Shown one piece after another: positions 37,350 to 47,487 of a stretch of 64,000 bases of DNA (positions are counted from its first letter, which is position 1; each line of letters opens with the position of its first letter). This DNA is from Stutzerimonas stutzeri (GTDB lineage Bacteria > Pseudomonadota > Gammaproteobacteria > Pseudomonadales > Pseudomonadaceae). The stretch spans positions 1 through 64,000 of the forward strand of contig NZ_JAAMQZ010000009.1 of NCBI RefSeq assembly GCF_013522825.1. The letters are read 5' to 3'. Position numbers and translations under genes: made by a program. Below the pieces are notes generated by a model that did not search any database, was not told the DNA's origin, and saw only the letters and a list, made by a program, of their open reading frames with translations.

Positions 37350-39100
37350 AAAAAATTTCGCTCGCCTGCCTGGGCAGCCTGCTGCTCGTTCTGGGTTCAC
37401 CCTTGGCAAGCGCTGCCGACGAACCTCTCAGGCTCAAGGATCTGCAGCGCTGTGGCGACCTGTTTGCCACCCAGGAGCTGACCTTCTGCCTGCGCAGCGA
37501 AGGCCTGGCCAAGGGTGAACCGAGGCTGATGCTGAACGGCAAGCCCGTCGAGGCCGAGCGTCGTGATGATGGTCAGCTACGCCTGACCCTGCGCAAGGCC
37601 GAGCATGAAAGCGGGCCGCTCTGGCTGGAGCAGGGCAAGCGCCGCAGCAATCCGGTCTGGCTGACCCTGAACGGCAGCCATGTGATCGCGGCGAGCCCTG
37701 ACGAGGTGGCGAAGAACATGGACGGGCTGACCACCTACCTCGACCTGGTCAGCCTGATCATCGAGGAAAAATACGATGGCCTGGACGAGTCGCGCCGCCT
37801 GGCCGACAGATATGGTGCCGAAGTCGTCGGTGCCATCGCCCCCCTCAATACCTACCAGCTGCGCCTGCCGGTCAGGAACCTGACCGAGCGCGATGCCCTG
37901 ATACTGCGGCTGGGCAACGAGGTGAGCGTGGATGCGGTGGTGATCGAGGAGTCCGGGGCTGAAGAGCCCATCGAAAGCGATCAGGAAGAAAAGCCGCGCA
38001 ACAGCGAGTGGATCGCCAATCGCTTCCTCGACGCCGTGGACTACTACCGGCACCGACTGCCGTCCGAGCAGGCACCGGTCGAGGCCCACCCGGTGCGAAT
38101 CGGCATCATCGAGCGCGACGTCGATTTCGATTCGCCCGAGTTCTCCTCCTATATCGACGACTGCGACCCGCGCAAGCCGCGAACCTGTGTCTACGCCAGG
38201 GATGCCGGCGCGCCTGCCGGGCATGGCACCACCGTCACCGGCATCCTCGCCGCACGCAGCGACGAGCCTGCCGACAGCGGTTTCCTCAGCGCCTTGGAGC
38301 CGGTCAGCGCCGGCTACCAGGTGATCGTCGAGCGCAACTCCGATGCCGGCATCACCGCGAACATCGCCGCGTCAGTCAACCTGGTCGAGGACGGCGTGCG
38401 GATTCTCAACTGGAGCTGGGGCATCCATCGCATTGGTGCGCGGGATGTCGAGGGCGAGGAAGTCGATTCGCTGATCCGCTCCGGCATCGCCATGAGCGGC
38501 TACGAAGAACTGCTGGAAGAGTTCTTCCTCTGGCTGCGCCGCGAGCATCCCCAGGTGCTGGTGGTGAATTCCGCCGGTAACGGCTCAGCCCGATCCGGTC
38601 AGGACGACTATCGCCTGCCCTCTTCCTTCATCACCGACCAGTTGCTGGTCGTTGGCGGCCATCAGCGCAGCGACAAGCGGGATATCCCGGTGGAAGACCC
38701 GGCATACGTCACCAAGCGGCCTTCATCGAATGTCGACATGCGCGTCGACATCACCGCCTCTGCCTGCACCCGCGCCGCGACGCTGGAAACCGGCAAACGC
38801 GGCGAGGTGCATTGCGGCACCTCCTACGCCACACCCATGGTGGCCGGCATCGTGGCGGCAATGCTGTCGATCAACCCCCGCCTGGAGCCGTCCCAGGTGC
38901 GTGAACTGCTGCGCCGCAGCGCCCTGACCATAGGCCGCGGCAGCGATTTCGAACCCACCGAAGCAGACGACCTGACCGCACCTATCCTGCCATCGGAGCG
39001 CGGCTATCAACTGGACGACCGGGATATCGGACGTTCGGCCCGACTGGACATGCGCAAGGCCCTGGAGCTGACCATAGAAAGCCTGGAACAGAAACGATAG
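37346..39100 (+). CDS. Secreted S8-family (subtilisin-like) peptidase with Glu in place of the catalytic Asp
   Basis: The 584-residue protein starts at 37346, overlapping egtD. A signal peptide (MKKISLACLGSLLLVLGSPLASA) and a region with an I9-like prodomain character (about 120-201) come first. The peptidase domain has His293 in AGHGTTVTGI, Asn412 in NSAGNGS and Ser493 in GTSYATPMVAGI, so three of four catalytic positions are standard. The Asp strand reads RIGIIERDVDFDSPEF, where the expected I-D-T-G becomes I-E-R-D, with Glu256 at the Asp position. It is probably exported; its link to ergothioneine is unknown. It may be an unusual peptidase or a non-catalytic relative. Confidence 0.88.
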   Translation: MKKISLACLGSLLLVLGSPLASAADEPLRLKDLQRCGDLFATQELTFCLRSEGLAKGEPRLMLNGKPVEAERRDDGQLRLTLRKAEHESGPLWLEQGKRRSNPVWLTLNGSHVIAASPDEVAKNMDGLTTYLDLVSLIIEEKYDGLDESRRLADRYGAEVVGAIAPLNTYQLRLPVRNLTERDALILRLGNEVSVDAVVIEESGAEEPIESDQEEKPRNSEWIANRFLDAVDYYRHRLPSEQAPVEAHPVRIGIIERDVDFDSPEFSSYIDDCDPRKPRTCVYARDAGAPAGHGTTVTGILAARSDEPADSGFLSALEPVSAGYQVIVERNSDAGITANIAASVNLVEDGVRILNWSWGIHRIGARDVEGEEVDSLIRSGIAMSGYEELLEEFFLWLRREHPQVLVVNSAGNGSARSGQDDYRLPSSFITDQLLVVGGHQRSDKRDIPVEDPAYVTKRPSSNVDMRVDITASACTRAATLETGKRGEVHCGTSYATPMVAGIVAAMLSINPRLEPSQVRELLRRSALTIGRGSDFEPTEADDLTAPILPSERGYQLDDRDIGRSARLDMRKALELTIESLEQKR

Positions 39101-39518
39101 CGCCTGAGGCCTCTGTAATAGAAAGAAATAAAATGAAACTGACGCTCGTCAGTATCTTTTCCAGAGCAGAAAGCCGCCGCCATTATTACGGCTCATCTAG
39201 CTGAAAATTTTAAACGATGCTTTTCAGCAACTTATAAGAACAATACACAAACGACCGCAACAGTCATGACCTGCCAATTGACAGCATCGCTATGGATGCA
39301 TGGCTTTCCGTCGAATTAGTGGCGCCAAGCTAATTTCAATTTCCCAGAGCAAATCTATATAAAGCCTATCCATGCCAACGAACCTTCCGCCATGTGGATG
39401 CGTTCAGGCAAACCAGGCGGCATCGGGTCAGTGCTTCGTTCGTTGAATCACCCCAGGTTGCTTCCGTACTTTTTAAAAGGCGCACGGCCTTTTGTCGTAT
39501 CAAGTTCCGGAGATAAGC
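39101..39518. other. AT-richer intergenic region upstream of the GH5 gene
   Basis: About 418 bp with visibly lower GC than its surroundings. It holds a possible terminator for the peptidase operon (39138-39160) and probably the GH5 promoter. No gene, repeat or convincing operator was recognised. Confidence 0.5.
39138..39160 (+). terminator. Weak terminator after the egtB-egtD-S8 operon
   Basis: ACTGAC, loop GCTC, GTCAGT followed by ATCTTTT: a short stem with a partial T-run, 38 bp after the peptidase stop. Confidence 0.45.
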
Positions 39519-41288
39519 ATGTTCCTCAACGCAGTGTCAGGCTCGCGAAAAAGCCTGTTCGGCGCCATCACCCTGAGTGCACTGTTCGGGCTCATCAGCA
39601 TCAGCCCGGTGAGCGCAGCCGCACCGGCCACACAGGCCGCCGCGAACGTTCAGCAAGCAGCTCAGATCAACAACTTCACCAATAGCGACTGGCTCAATGG
39701 TGTATGGCGCAAGTCTGCGGGCTTCTCGTTGGCGGCCACCAGCGCCAACCGGGCGGCATTCAAGCCCGGCACCTCGGTCAGGCTGGCCGACGGCCAGGTT
39801 CGCACCATCAATGCAATCTACCTCTCCGGCAGCAACATGAGCGTGATGCTCACGGGCGCCGCAATCAGCGGCAATCTCGGCCATCCCAACAAGCTGTTCG
39901 CCGGAACCGCCGCCTCTCTTCCAAGCGCCCCGAGCACACCCGCACCAGGCTTCGCGCCACCCTCAGGCACGCCTTCACCAGACACATCGCTGACGGTTGT
40001 CCTGAATGCATTCAACGGCAAGGACTTCACCGGCGGCATCTACCTGACCTCCCCAGGATTCTCCATCAAGAGCACCTCCGCCAACCTGGCCGCCTTCCAC
40101 AAGGGCGCGAAGGTCAGGTTCGCCGACGGCCAGATCCGCACCGTGAAAACCGTCTACCGCTCCGGTGACAACATGACGGTGCTGGTCGATGGCGGCGCCA
40201 TCAACGGCAAGGCCGTAGGTTACCCGCGCACCCTATCGGTGAGCAGCAATGGTTTCGGCCAGCCGATCCCTGGCAGCAGCTCGCCTTCGCAGGGCACAAC
40301 GGCACCGGGCAATCCGATCAACCTGGTGGGCGTCAACCTCGCCGGCGCCGAATTCAGTGCCGGCAACAGCGCCAGCGCCAGCCTGCCCGGTCGCTACCAG
40401 ATCCACTACATCTACCCTGGCGAAGCCGACTTCAAACGCTATGCCGATATGGGCATGAAGCTGGTTCGCCTGCCCTTCCGCTGGGAGCGGATCCAGCCAA
40501 AGCTGAATACCGAGCTCAATGCCGCAGAACTGGGCCGGCTGATGACCACCCTCGATCATGCGCGCAAGCACGACGTCCAGGTCATCCTGGACATGCACAA
40601 CTACTACCGTTACTACGGCAAGCTGATCGCCTCACGCGAGGTACCGATCAGCACCTTCGCCGACAGCTGGCGGCGTATCGCCCAGAAGGTGGCCAACCAC
40701 CCTGCGGTATATGGCTACGGCCTGATGAACGAGCCGCACTCCACCAATGGCAAGTGGCCCGAGGCCGCGCTGGCAGCGTCGAAAGCCATCCGAGAGATCG
40801 ATCGCACGCGCTGGATCTATGTCGCCGGGGATCGCTGGTCCAGCGCCTATCACTGGCCGTCCTACAACACCCGGTTGGTGAACGACCCCTGGATGCGTGA
40901 TCCGAAGAACAACCTGGTGTACGAAGCGCACCTGTATCTGGACAAGGACTTCTCGGGAACCTATGCGGACCGCCGCGCCGTCTACGCTCCCAATACCGGC
41001 GTCGACCGCGCCAAGCCTTTCGTCGAATGGCTGCGCAAGCACAGACTGCGGGGTTTTATCGGCGAGCACGGCGCGCCGGACTACTCACCGTCAGCAATAG
41101 TCGCCACCGACAACCTGCTGAAGTACCTAGGCCAGAACTGCGTCCCCAGCACCTACTGGGCGGCAGGGCCCTGGTGGAACGATTACGCGCTGTCGCTGGA
41201 TGTCAACGGCGGCAAGGCACGCCCGCAACTGCCGGTGCTGCGCAAGCACGCGGGCAACAAGTCCTGCGCGAGCATAGGCCCGCTCTGA
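39519..41288 (+). CDS. Secreted GH5-family glycoside hydrolase with two N-terminal repeat modules
   Basis: The 589-residue protein starts at 39519 (GGAG eight bases upstream) with a signal peptide ending near SPVSAAA. Residues 51-128 and 163-241 are two copies of one module: FSLAATSANRAAFKPGTSVRLADGQVRT against FSIKSTSANLAAFHKGAKVRFADGQIRT. They are joined and followed by Pro/Ser/Thr linkers. The GH5 barrel (about 265-589) has the acid/base Glu405 in LMNEPH and the nucleophile Glu516 in IGEHGAP. It probably cleaves a beta-glucan, either for nutrition or as part of exopolysaccharide handling. The repeat module is unknown to me and may bind carbohydrate. Confidence 0.9.
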   Translation: MFLNAVSGSRKSLFGAITLSALFGLISISPVSAAAPATQAAANVQQAAQINNFTNSDWLNGVWRKSAGFSLAATSANRAAFKPGTSVRLADGQVRTINAIYLSGSNMSVMLTGAAISGNLGHPNKLFAGTAASLPSAPSTPAPGFAPPSGTPSPDTSLTVVLNAFNGKDFTGGIYLTSPGFSIKSTSANLAAFHKGAKVRFADGQIRTVKTVYRSGDNMTVLVDGGAINGKAVGYPRTLSVSSNGFGQPIPGSSSPSQGTTAPGNPINLVGVNLAGAEFSAGNSASASLPGRYQIHYIYPGEADFKRYADMGMKLVRLPFRWERIQPKLNTELNAAELGRLMTTLDHARKHDVQVILDMHNYYRYYGKLIASREVPISTFADSWRRIAQKVANHPAVYGYGLMNEPHSTNGKWPEAALAASKAIREIDRTRWIYVAGDRWSSAYHWPSYNTRLVNDPWMRDPKNNLVYEAHLYLDKDFSGTYADRRAVYAPNTGVDRAKPFVEWLRKHRLRGFIGEHGAPDYSPSAIVATDNLLKYLGQNCVPSTYWAAGPWWNDYALSLDVNGGKARPQLPVLRKHAGNKSCASIGPL

Positions 41289-41296
41289 CCGACGAT

Positions 41297-41325
41297 GAAT
41301 CGCCCCGCCTGGTGCGGGGCGATTC
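41297..41325. terminator. Bidirectional hairpin between the GH5 gene and the 41328-41702 gene
   Basis: GAATCGCCCCGC, loop CTGGT, GCGGGGCGATTC: a 12-bp perfect stem between two convergent stops. A T-rich tail is lacking, so termination efficiency is uncertain. Confidence 0.65.
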
Positions 41326-41327
41326 GC

Positions 41328-41702
41328 TTAACGGGTCAGTTCATCGAATACTTCCGGCACCAGCGCCGCCTGCCCCTTGTCATCCAGTTGCTGGCGCAAC
41401 CCGACATCCGCCCCACGCTCTTGGAGGATGTCCAGCAACCGCTGGCCACGTTCGGTCAGGATGAAATTCTCGCCGTTACCGCCCTGCTCCTCGGGGCGCG
41501 ATACGATGAACCCTCCCTCGAACAGCAGGCTCTCGTAGTTCTGGGCATCAGCCTTGAGCGAATCGAGGTTGGGCATCGGCTGGCCGCCGTCCTCCAGCGC
41601 GACCGCATGTTCCTCGGCGTACTGGCGGGGTGTGAAGGGTTCGTTGCCGGGCTTCTGCGCTTCCTGCAGCAGGCGCAGCATCAGGCTCCAGTTGTAGGTC
41701 AT
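41328..41702 (-). CDS. Winged-helix-like hypothetical protein (possible DUF2513-type)
   Basis: The 124-residue protein starts at 41702 (MTYNWSLMLRLLQEAQ) with GGGAGA upstream; the ATG six bases earlier sits on that site and is not used. The sequence contains a helix-rich N-terminus and NYESLLFEGGFIVSR followed by FILTERGQRLLDIL, which looks like the L-T-x-x-G wing of small DNA-binding proteins. No enzyme motif is seen. It could be a transcription regulator, which is inference from motif style. Confidence 0.65.
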   Translation of the reverse strand: MTYNWSLMLRLLQEAQKPGNEPFTPRQYAEEHAVALEDGGQPMPNLDSLKADAQNYESLLFEGGFIVSRPEEQGGNGENFILTERGQRLLDILQERGADVGLRQQLDDKGQAALVPEVFDELTR

Positions 41703-41850
41703 GAGCATTCTCCCGTTGCTTGTCGCCGCTCAAGGGCAGCGGCTCTGCTATAGGGACCATGCCGATCCCGGCATGGTTCGATCAGCTCAAGGCTGAACCA
41801 AAGCAGTAGCGCGATGATCCACCGTACAGGTCGTTAACAGGAGCGCAGCC

Positions 41851-42144
41851 ATGAAATACCTGATGATTCCTCTCGCAGCCGCCCTGCTGGCAAGCCAGCC
41901 GGTATTTGCCGAGTGCACCACCGACCAGATCAACGCCAAGGCAGCGGAACTGGCCGAGCGCGTCGAACAGCTGACCGAGCGCGACCCGGAGCGTGCCGCC
42001 GAGATCAACGAGCAATTGCGGGAAATGGAGGTCAAGCGGACTGCGGACGAACTCGGCGACGAATGCCAGGCCTATGAGCGGCGCCTGCAACATATCGAGC
42101 AGGCCGAAAAGGAAGCGGATATACCGCCAGCCAAGGAGCGCTGA
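41851..42144 (+). CDS. Small periplasmic helical protein
   Basis: The 97-residue protein begins with a signal peptide (MKYLMIPLAAALLASQPVFA) behind AGGAGCG. The mature part is charged and predicted helical, with heptad-like stretches (AAELAERVEQLTERDPERAAEINEQLREME), suggesting a coiled coil. Two Cys residues remain in the mature part (Cys22 and one near residue 72, DECQAYERR). Function unknown. Confidence 0.8.
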   Translation: MKYLMIPLAAALLASQPVFAECTTDQINAKAAELAERVEQLTERDPERAAEINEQLREMEVKRTADELGDECQAYERRLQHIEQAEKEADIPPAKER

Positions 42145-42155
42145 GCGATGCAACA

Positions 42156-42187
42156 GTCGGGTTACGCCTTCGGCTAACCCGACCTAC
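42156..42187. repeat. REP unit (GTAGGTCGGGTTA class)
   Basis: TCGGGTTA-CGCCTTCGGC-TAACCCGA with the GTAG head on the minus strand (42187). It lies between the small periplasmic protein and the DEAD-box gene. It is closely related to the copy at 25246-25275. Confidence 0.8.
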
Positions 42188-42222
42188 GGCTGAACAGGCC
42201 CCGCGGTGGGAGCAACTGGCCG

Positions 42223-43554
42223 TTATTGCCCTTCAGGCTTCTTGCGCTTGAGCGGCGCCATGCCGTCACCGCTCACCACCTGCGAAGGGGCTTCACGCTT
42301 GGCGTTCTTCGGGCGCTTGGCGGCTGGTTTGACTTTCTTGTCGCCCGCCTTTTTCTTGTCTTCTTTTTTCTTCTTGGTACCCGCAGCCTTGCCTGAGGCC
42401 TTGAGATTCTTCGGGCCCATGTAGCCGCCCTTCAGCCCCTTGACCACGCGATGCTCGAAGCGCTGCTTGAGGTAGCGCTCGATGCTCGACATCAGGTTCC
42501 AGTCGTTATGACAGATCAGCGAGATCGCCAGCCCTTCGGCGCCGGCGCGCCCGGTGCGACCGATGCGGTGCACGTATTCGTCGCCGGAGCGCGGCATGTC
42601 GAAGTTGATCACCAGATCCAGCCCTTCGATATCCAGGCCGCGCGCCGCCACATCGGTGGCCACCAGCACCTTCATGCCGCCTTCCTTGACACGGTCGATG
42701 GCCAGCTTGCGGTCCTTCTGGTCCTTGTCACCGTGCAGCACGAAGGCTTTCACACCCTCTGCCACCAGCCGCCCGTACAGGCGATCGGCCTGCACGCGGG
42801 TGTTGGTGAAGATCACCGCTTTCTTGTAGGTCTCGTTGGCCAGCAGCCAGTGCACCAGCTTTTCCTTATGCTCGACGTTCTCGGCGGTGATGATCTGCTG
42901 CCGTGTGCCTTCGTTGAGCTCGCTGACGCGGTTGAGTTGCAGGTGCAGCGGGTCACGCAGCACACTGGCCGCCATCTCGCGCAGGGCGGCGCCACCGCTG
43001 GTGGCGGAGAACAGCAGGGTCTGCTGGCGCTTGGCGCATTCGCCCACCAGGCGCTGCACGTCGTCGGCAAAACCCATGTCGAGCATGCGGTCGGCTTCGT
43101 CGAGGATCAGCAGCTCCACGTCCTTGAGGATCAGGGTGCCGGCATTGAGATGCTCGATCATCCGTCCCGGCGTGCCGATGAGGATGTCCGGTACCTTGCG
43201 CAGGATCGCCGCCTGGACCTTGAAGTCCTCGCCACCGGTGATCATCGCCGACTTGATGAAGGTGAACTGCGAGAAGCGCTCGACTTCCTTGAGCGTCTGT
43301 TGCGCCAGCTCGCGGGTCGGCAGCAGGATCAGCGCGCACACATCGGTACGCACCACGGCATCCCCGATCAGACGGTTGAGCATCGGCAGCACGAACGCCG
43401 CGGTCTTGCCGCTGCCGGTCTGCGCCGTGACACGCAGATCACGCCCTTCCAACGCAGGCGGAATGGCCGCACTCTGCACGGGAGTCGGCTCGACGAATTT
43501 GAGTTCGGCGACCGCCTTGAGCAGGCGTTCGTGCAGGGCGAATTGGTCAAACAA
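42223..43554 (-). CDS. DEAD-box ATP-dependent RNA helicase with a lysine-rich tail
   Basis: Best start is TTG at 43554 (M-FDQFALHERLLKAV), with GAGG eight bases upstream, giving 443 residues. Motifs are AQTGSGKT (Walker A), LDEADRMLDMGF, FSATSGGAAL (SAT) and YVHRIGRTGRAG. The C-terminal 65 residues are lysine-rich (KKKKEDKKKAGDKK), a tail typical of RNA-binding extensions in pseudomonad DEAD-box helicases. It probably acts in ribosome assembly or mRNA decay. An upstream frame to 43641 has no support. Confidence 0.9.
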   Translation of the reverse strand: MFDQFALHERLLKAVAELKFVEPTPVQSAAIPPALEGRDLRVTAQTGSGKTAAFVLPMLNRLIGDAVVRTDVCALILLPTRELAQQTLKEVERFSQFTFIKSAMITGGEDFKVQAAILRKVPDILIGTPGRMIEHLNAGTLILKDVELLILDEADRMLDMGFADDVQRLVGECAKRQQTLLFSATSGGAALREMAASVLRDPLHLQLNRVSELNEGTRQQIITAENVEHKEKLVHWLLANETYKKAVIFTNTRVQADRLYGRLVAEGVKAFVLHGDKDQKDRKLAIDRVKEGGMKVLVATDVAARGLDIEGLDLVINFDMPRSGDEYVHRIGRTGRAGAEGLAISLICHNDWNLMSSIERYLKQRFEHRVVKGLKGGYMGPKNLKASGKAAGTKKKKEDKKKAGDKKVKPAAKRPKNAKREAPSQVVSGDGMAPLKRKKPEGQ

Positions 43555-43651
43555 GGGGATTACCTCGGGCAGATCGGGAAACGGGTCGAAAACGCCGCAT
43601 AGAGTAACCCGTCTGCCCCGCCGAGAGGCGTCTTTATGCACGCGACATCGG

Positions 43652-43972
43652 CTATTGCGCCTCGCAATCGAGCTGGATGCGCAGGCGGATCACATCACGC
43701 TTGAACTTGGCGGTCAGCGCCTTCTGCTCGCCGGCCTGCAGCGTAGTACGGCGGGTACGCGGCGCCTCGGGACCGTTGCGGAACACCGCCTTGCAGGCCA
43801 CCGGCGCGGCGCCGAGGTTGTGCAGGTGCAGTGCGGCCATGTCACGGTCGATGGACGAGGCGCTGGCCAGGACCTCCGTGCCATTGAGCTGCTGCTCCAT
43901 TTCCACCGGATAGCTGACGGCCAGGGCGCTCAGTGGGATGATGGCCAACGCAGCGAAGCAGATTCTTTTCAT
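43652..43972 (-). CDS. Exported hypothetical protein, 106 residues
   Basis: A signal peptide (MKRICFAALAIIPLSALA) precedes a mature domain with LHLHNLGAAPVACKAVFRNGPEAPRTRRTTLQAGE, resembling a small beta-sandwich. Two Cys residues in the mature protein (in VACKAVF and LDCEAQ) could form a disulphide. No enzymatic motif. It is divergent from the LysR gene 65 bp away. Confidence 0.75.
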   Translation of the reverse strand: MKRICFAALAIIPLSALAVSYPVEMEQQLNGTEVLASASSIDRDMAALHLHNLGAAPVACKAVFRNGPEAPRTRRTTLQAGEQKALTAKFKRDVIRLRIQLDCEAQ

Positions 43973-44037
43973 TGTGTGCGGCTCCTCGTTAAGGCGGACG
44001 CCAGCCTACCAGACAGATGCAACAGGAAAGCAACGGA

Positions 44038-44958
44038 ATGAAAGTGCCCCGCGTAACCCTCGATCAGTGGCGAACCCTGCAGGCGGTGGTGGACCACGGC
44101 GGCTTCGCCCAGGCCGCCGAAGTCCTGCATCGCTCGCAATCCTCGGTCAGCTACACCGTGGCACGCATGCAGGAACAGCTCGGCATCCCTCTGCTGCGCA
44201 TCGAGGGGCGCAAGGCTGTGCTCACCGAGGCGGGCGAGGTGCTGCTGCGCCGTTCCCGGCAACTGGTGAGCCAGGCCGGTCAGCTGGAAGAGCTGGCGCA
44301 TCACATGGAACTGGGCTGGGAAGCCGAGGTGCGGCTGGTGGTGGACGCCGCCTACCCCAACGCCCAGCTGATTCGCGCGCTGACCGAATTCATGCCGCGC
44401 AGCCGTGGCTGTCGGGTACGGCTGCGCGAGGAAGTCCTCTCGGGTGTCGAGGACGTACTCAAGGATGGCACTGCCGATCTGGCCATCACCGGACTGGACA
44501 TCACCGGCTACCTGGGCTCGGAGCTGGGCACCGTCGAGTTCATCGCCGTCGCCCATGCCGACCATCCGCTGCACCAGCTCCAGCGCAAGCTCAGCGTGCA
44601 GGACCTGCAGAACCAGATGCAGGTGGTGGTACGCGACTCCGGCCAGCGTCAGCCGCGTGATGCCGGCTGGCTGGGCGCCGAGCAGCGCTGGACCGTAGGC
44701 AGCCTGGCCACCTCGGTGGCCTTCGTCAGCAGCGGCCTGGGTTTCGCCTGGCTGCCGAGGCACATGATCGGTCGCGAACTGGCAGACGGCCTGCTCAAAC
44801 CGCTGCCACTGATCCAGGGCAGCATTCGCCGCCCGCTTTTCTACCTTTACACTAATCCCGACAAGCCACTCGGCCCGGCAACACAGATTCTCATCGAGCT
44901 GATCAAGACGTACGATGCGCAATCACAGTCTGCACCGGGCAGGCTGGCAGCCCGTTGA
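44038..44958 (+). CDS. LysR family transcriptional regulator
   Basis: The 306-residue protein starts at 44038 ([15 protein letters not shown]) with AGGAAA upstream. The N-terminal helix-turn-helix is [34 protein letters not shown], and the effector-binding half includes [30 protein letters not shown]. The target is unknown; the divergent exported protein gene is the natural candidate. The cyclophilin gene follows 46 bp later. Confidence 0.92.
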   Translation: MKVPRVTLDQWRTLQAVVDHGGFAQAAEVLHRSQSSVSYTVARMQEQLGIPLLRIEGRKAVLTEAGEVLLRRSRQLVSQAGQLEELAHHMELGWEAEVRLVVDAAYPNAQLIRALTEFMPRSRGCRVRLREEVLSGVEDVLKDGTADLAITGLDITGYLGSELGTVEFIAVAHADHPLHQLQRKLSVQDLQNQMQVVVRDSGQRQPRDAGWLGAEQRWTVGSLATSVAFVSSGLGFAWLPRHMIGRELADGLLKPLPLIQGSIRRPLFYLYTNPDKPLGPATQILIELIKTYDAQSQSAPGRLAAR

Positions 44959-45004
44959 AAAACGACCTGCTGAACCAGGCTTCCAACCACACCAGGACTA
45001 CACC

Positions 45005-45556
45005 ATGAAACGACTCGTACTTGCCGCCTGCTCATTGCTGCTCGCCGGAAATCTGCTTGCGGCGGACAACCCGCACGTACTGCTGAACACCAGCATGGGC
45101 GAAATAGAAATCGAGCTGGAGGCCGAAAAGGCGCCGATCAGCGTGAAGAACTTTCTTGAGTATGTGGAAAGCGGCTTCTACGACGACACCGTGTTCCATC
45201 GCGTGATTCCCGGCTTCATGATCCAGGGTGGCGGCTTCAATGACGGCCTCGGGCAAAAGTCCACCAGAGCGCCGATCAAGAACGAGGCCGACAACGGCCT
45301 GCACAACGTCCGCGGCACGCTGGCCATGGCCCGCACGCAGAACGTCGATTCGGCCACCAGCCAGTTCTTCATCAATCACCGCGACAATGACTTCCTCGAT
45401 CATGGCAGCCGCGACTTCGGCTATGCCGTGTTCGCCAAGGTGGTACGCGGCATGGAGGTAGTCGACCAGATCGCCCAGGTGCCGACCGGCAATCGCAACA
45501 TGATGCAGAACGTTCCGCTGTCGCCGGTGAAGATCATCTCCGCGAAGAAACTGTAA
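45005..45556 (+). CDS. ppiA: Periplasmic peptidyl-prolyl cis-trans isomerase (cyclophilin type)
   Basis: The 183-residue protein has a signal peptide ([20 protein letters not shown]) and a cyclophilin domain. Visible are the catalytic [15 protein letters not shown] with the active-site Arg, [25 protein letters not shown], and the C-terminal [19 protein letters not shown]. It catalyses proline isomerisation of exported proteins. The start at 45005 is chosen because the longer frame from 44915 lies inside the LysR gene. Confidence 0.94.
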   Translation: MKRLVLAACSLLLAGNLLAADNPHVLLNTSMGEIEIELEAEKAPISVKNFLEYVESGFYDDTVFHRVIPGFMIQGGGFNDGLGQKSTRAPIKNEADNGLHNVRGTLAMARTQNVDSATSQFFINHRDNDFLDHGSRDFGYAVFAKVVRGMEVVDQIAQVPTGNRNMMQNVPLSPVKIISAKKL

Positions 45557-45620
45557 TTCCACGGCGTGGCGCACGGAGCCCCGTGCGCCAGTAACGCCAA
45601 TCGCAACGGGAGGACGCGCA

Positions 45621-46034
45621 ATGAGCGAACAGAACTACCTGAACACCCCGGAAGGCGAAGCGAAACTGCTCCAGGACCTGCTCAGCGCCGAACGCGCCGG
45701 CGCCAAGGTTGCCGGAGAAAGCCTGCAGCAATGCAGCGACCCGGCGCAGCGCGCGTTGCTGGAGCGGATTCGCCAGGGCGAAGTCGACAGTTGCAAGCTG
45801 GTGCTCAACTGCCTCAAGCACCTGGCTATCGAACCCAACCGGGAAACCGGGGCCTTCTACGGCAAGGCGATGGCCATCGAGTCACTGGACGAGCGCCTGC
45901 CCTTCGTCGACAAGGGCCAGCAATGGGTCATCCGCAAGCTGCGCGAATACCTGCCCGGCTGCGAGGACGCGCTGATTCGCGGCGAGCTGGAAAAGATGCT
46001 GCATATACATGAAGTGAACAGTGCCGCCGCCTGA
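45621..46034 (+). CDS. Small helical protein of ferritin-like type (possibly DUF6306)
   Basis: A 137-residue protein behind GGGAGG, starting MSEQNYLNTPEGEAKLLQDLLSAERAGAKVAGESL. The Glu in LLSAERAGAK and the later repeat of charged helices (ALLERIRQGEVDSCKLVLNCLKHL) suggest a four-helix bundle related to ferritin-like proteins, but complete di-iron motifs (E-x2-H) are not apparent. Function unknown. Confidence 0.65.
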   Translation: MSEQNYLNTPEGEAKLLQDLLSAERAGAKVAGESLQQCSDPAQRALLERIRQGEVDSCKLVLNCLKHLAIEPNRETGAFYGKAMAIESLDERLPFVDKGQQWVIRKLREYLPGCEDALIRGELEKMLHIHEVNSAAA

Positions 46035-46049
46035 CAGGCCGCTCAGACC

Positions 46050-46170
46050 GTAGCCTGGATTAGCCGTAGGCGTAATCCGGGGGCGAGGCCTGATCCGACG
46101 TGCAAGCCTCAGCATTTCACGCGCCGCAATCTCCGTCCGGCGGATCGGTGAAGCGTTGATCCGCCCTACG
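46050..46170. repeat. Two REP units of different classes
   Basis: Unit one at 46050-46081 (GTAGCCTGGATTA...TAATCCGG) and unit two at 46139-46170 (GGCGGATC...GATCCGCCCTAC, GTAG head on the minus strand). Both have the GTAG head and palindromic core typical of REPs, but of different sequence classes. Confidence 0.75.
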
Positions 46171-46208
46171 CAAGCTGCATTTTTACGGCCCACTGACGCG
46201 GAGGCGGC

Positions 46209-47474
<1,266 letters not shown>

Positions 47475-47487
47475 TTACGAGTGGCTC

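Noticed and set aside
41756..41777. Hairpin ACCATGCCG-ATCC-CGGCATGGT between divergent genes, possible small RNA
   Set aside because: No convincing promoter or terminator brackets it; it could be an operator, but evidence is too thin.
44949..44975. CGTTGAAAAACG sequence resembling the start of the repeat at 57300
   Set aside because: Only a short match with no second arm; it overlaps the end of the LysR gene.
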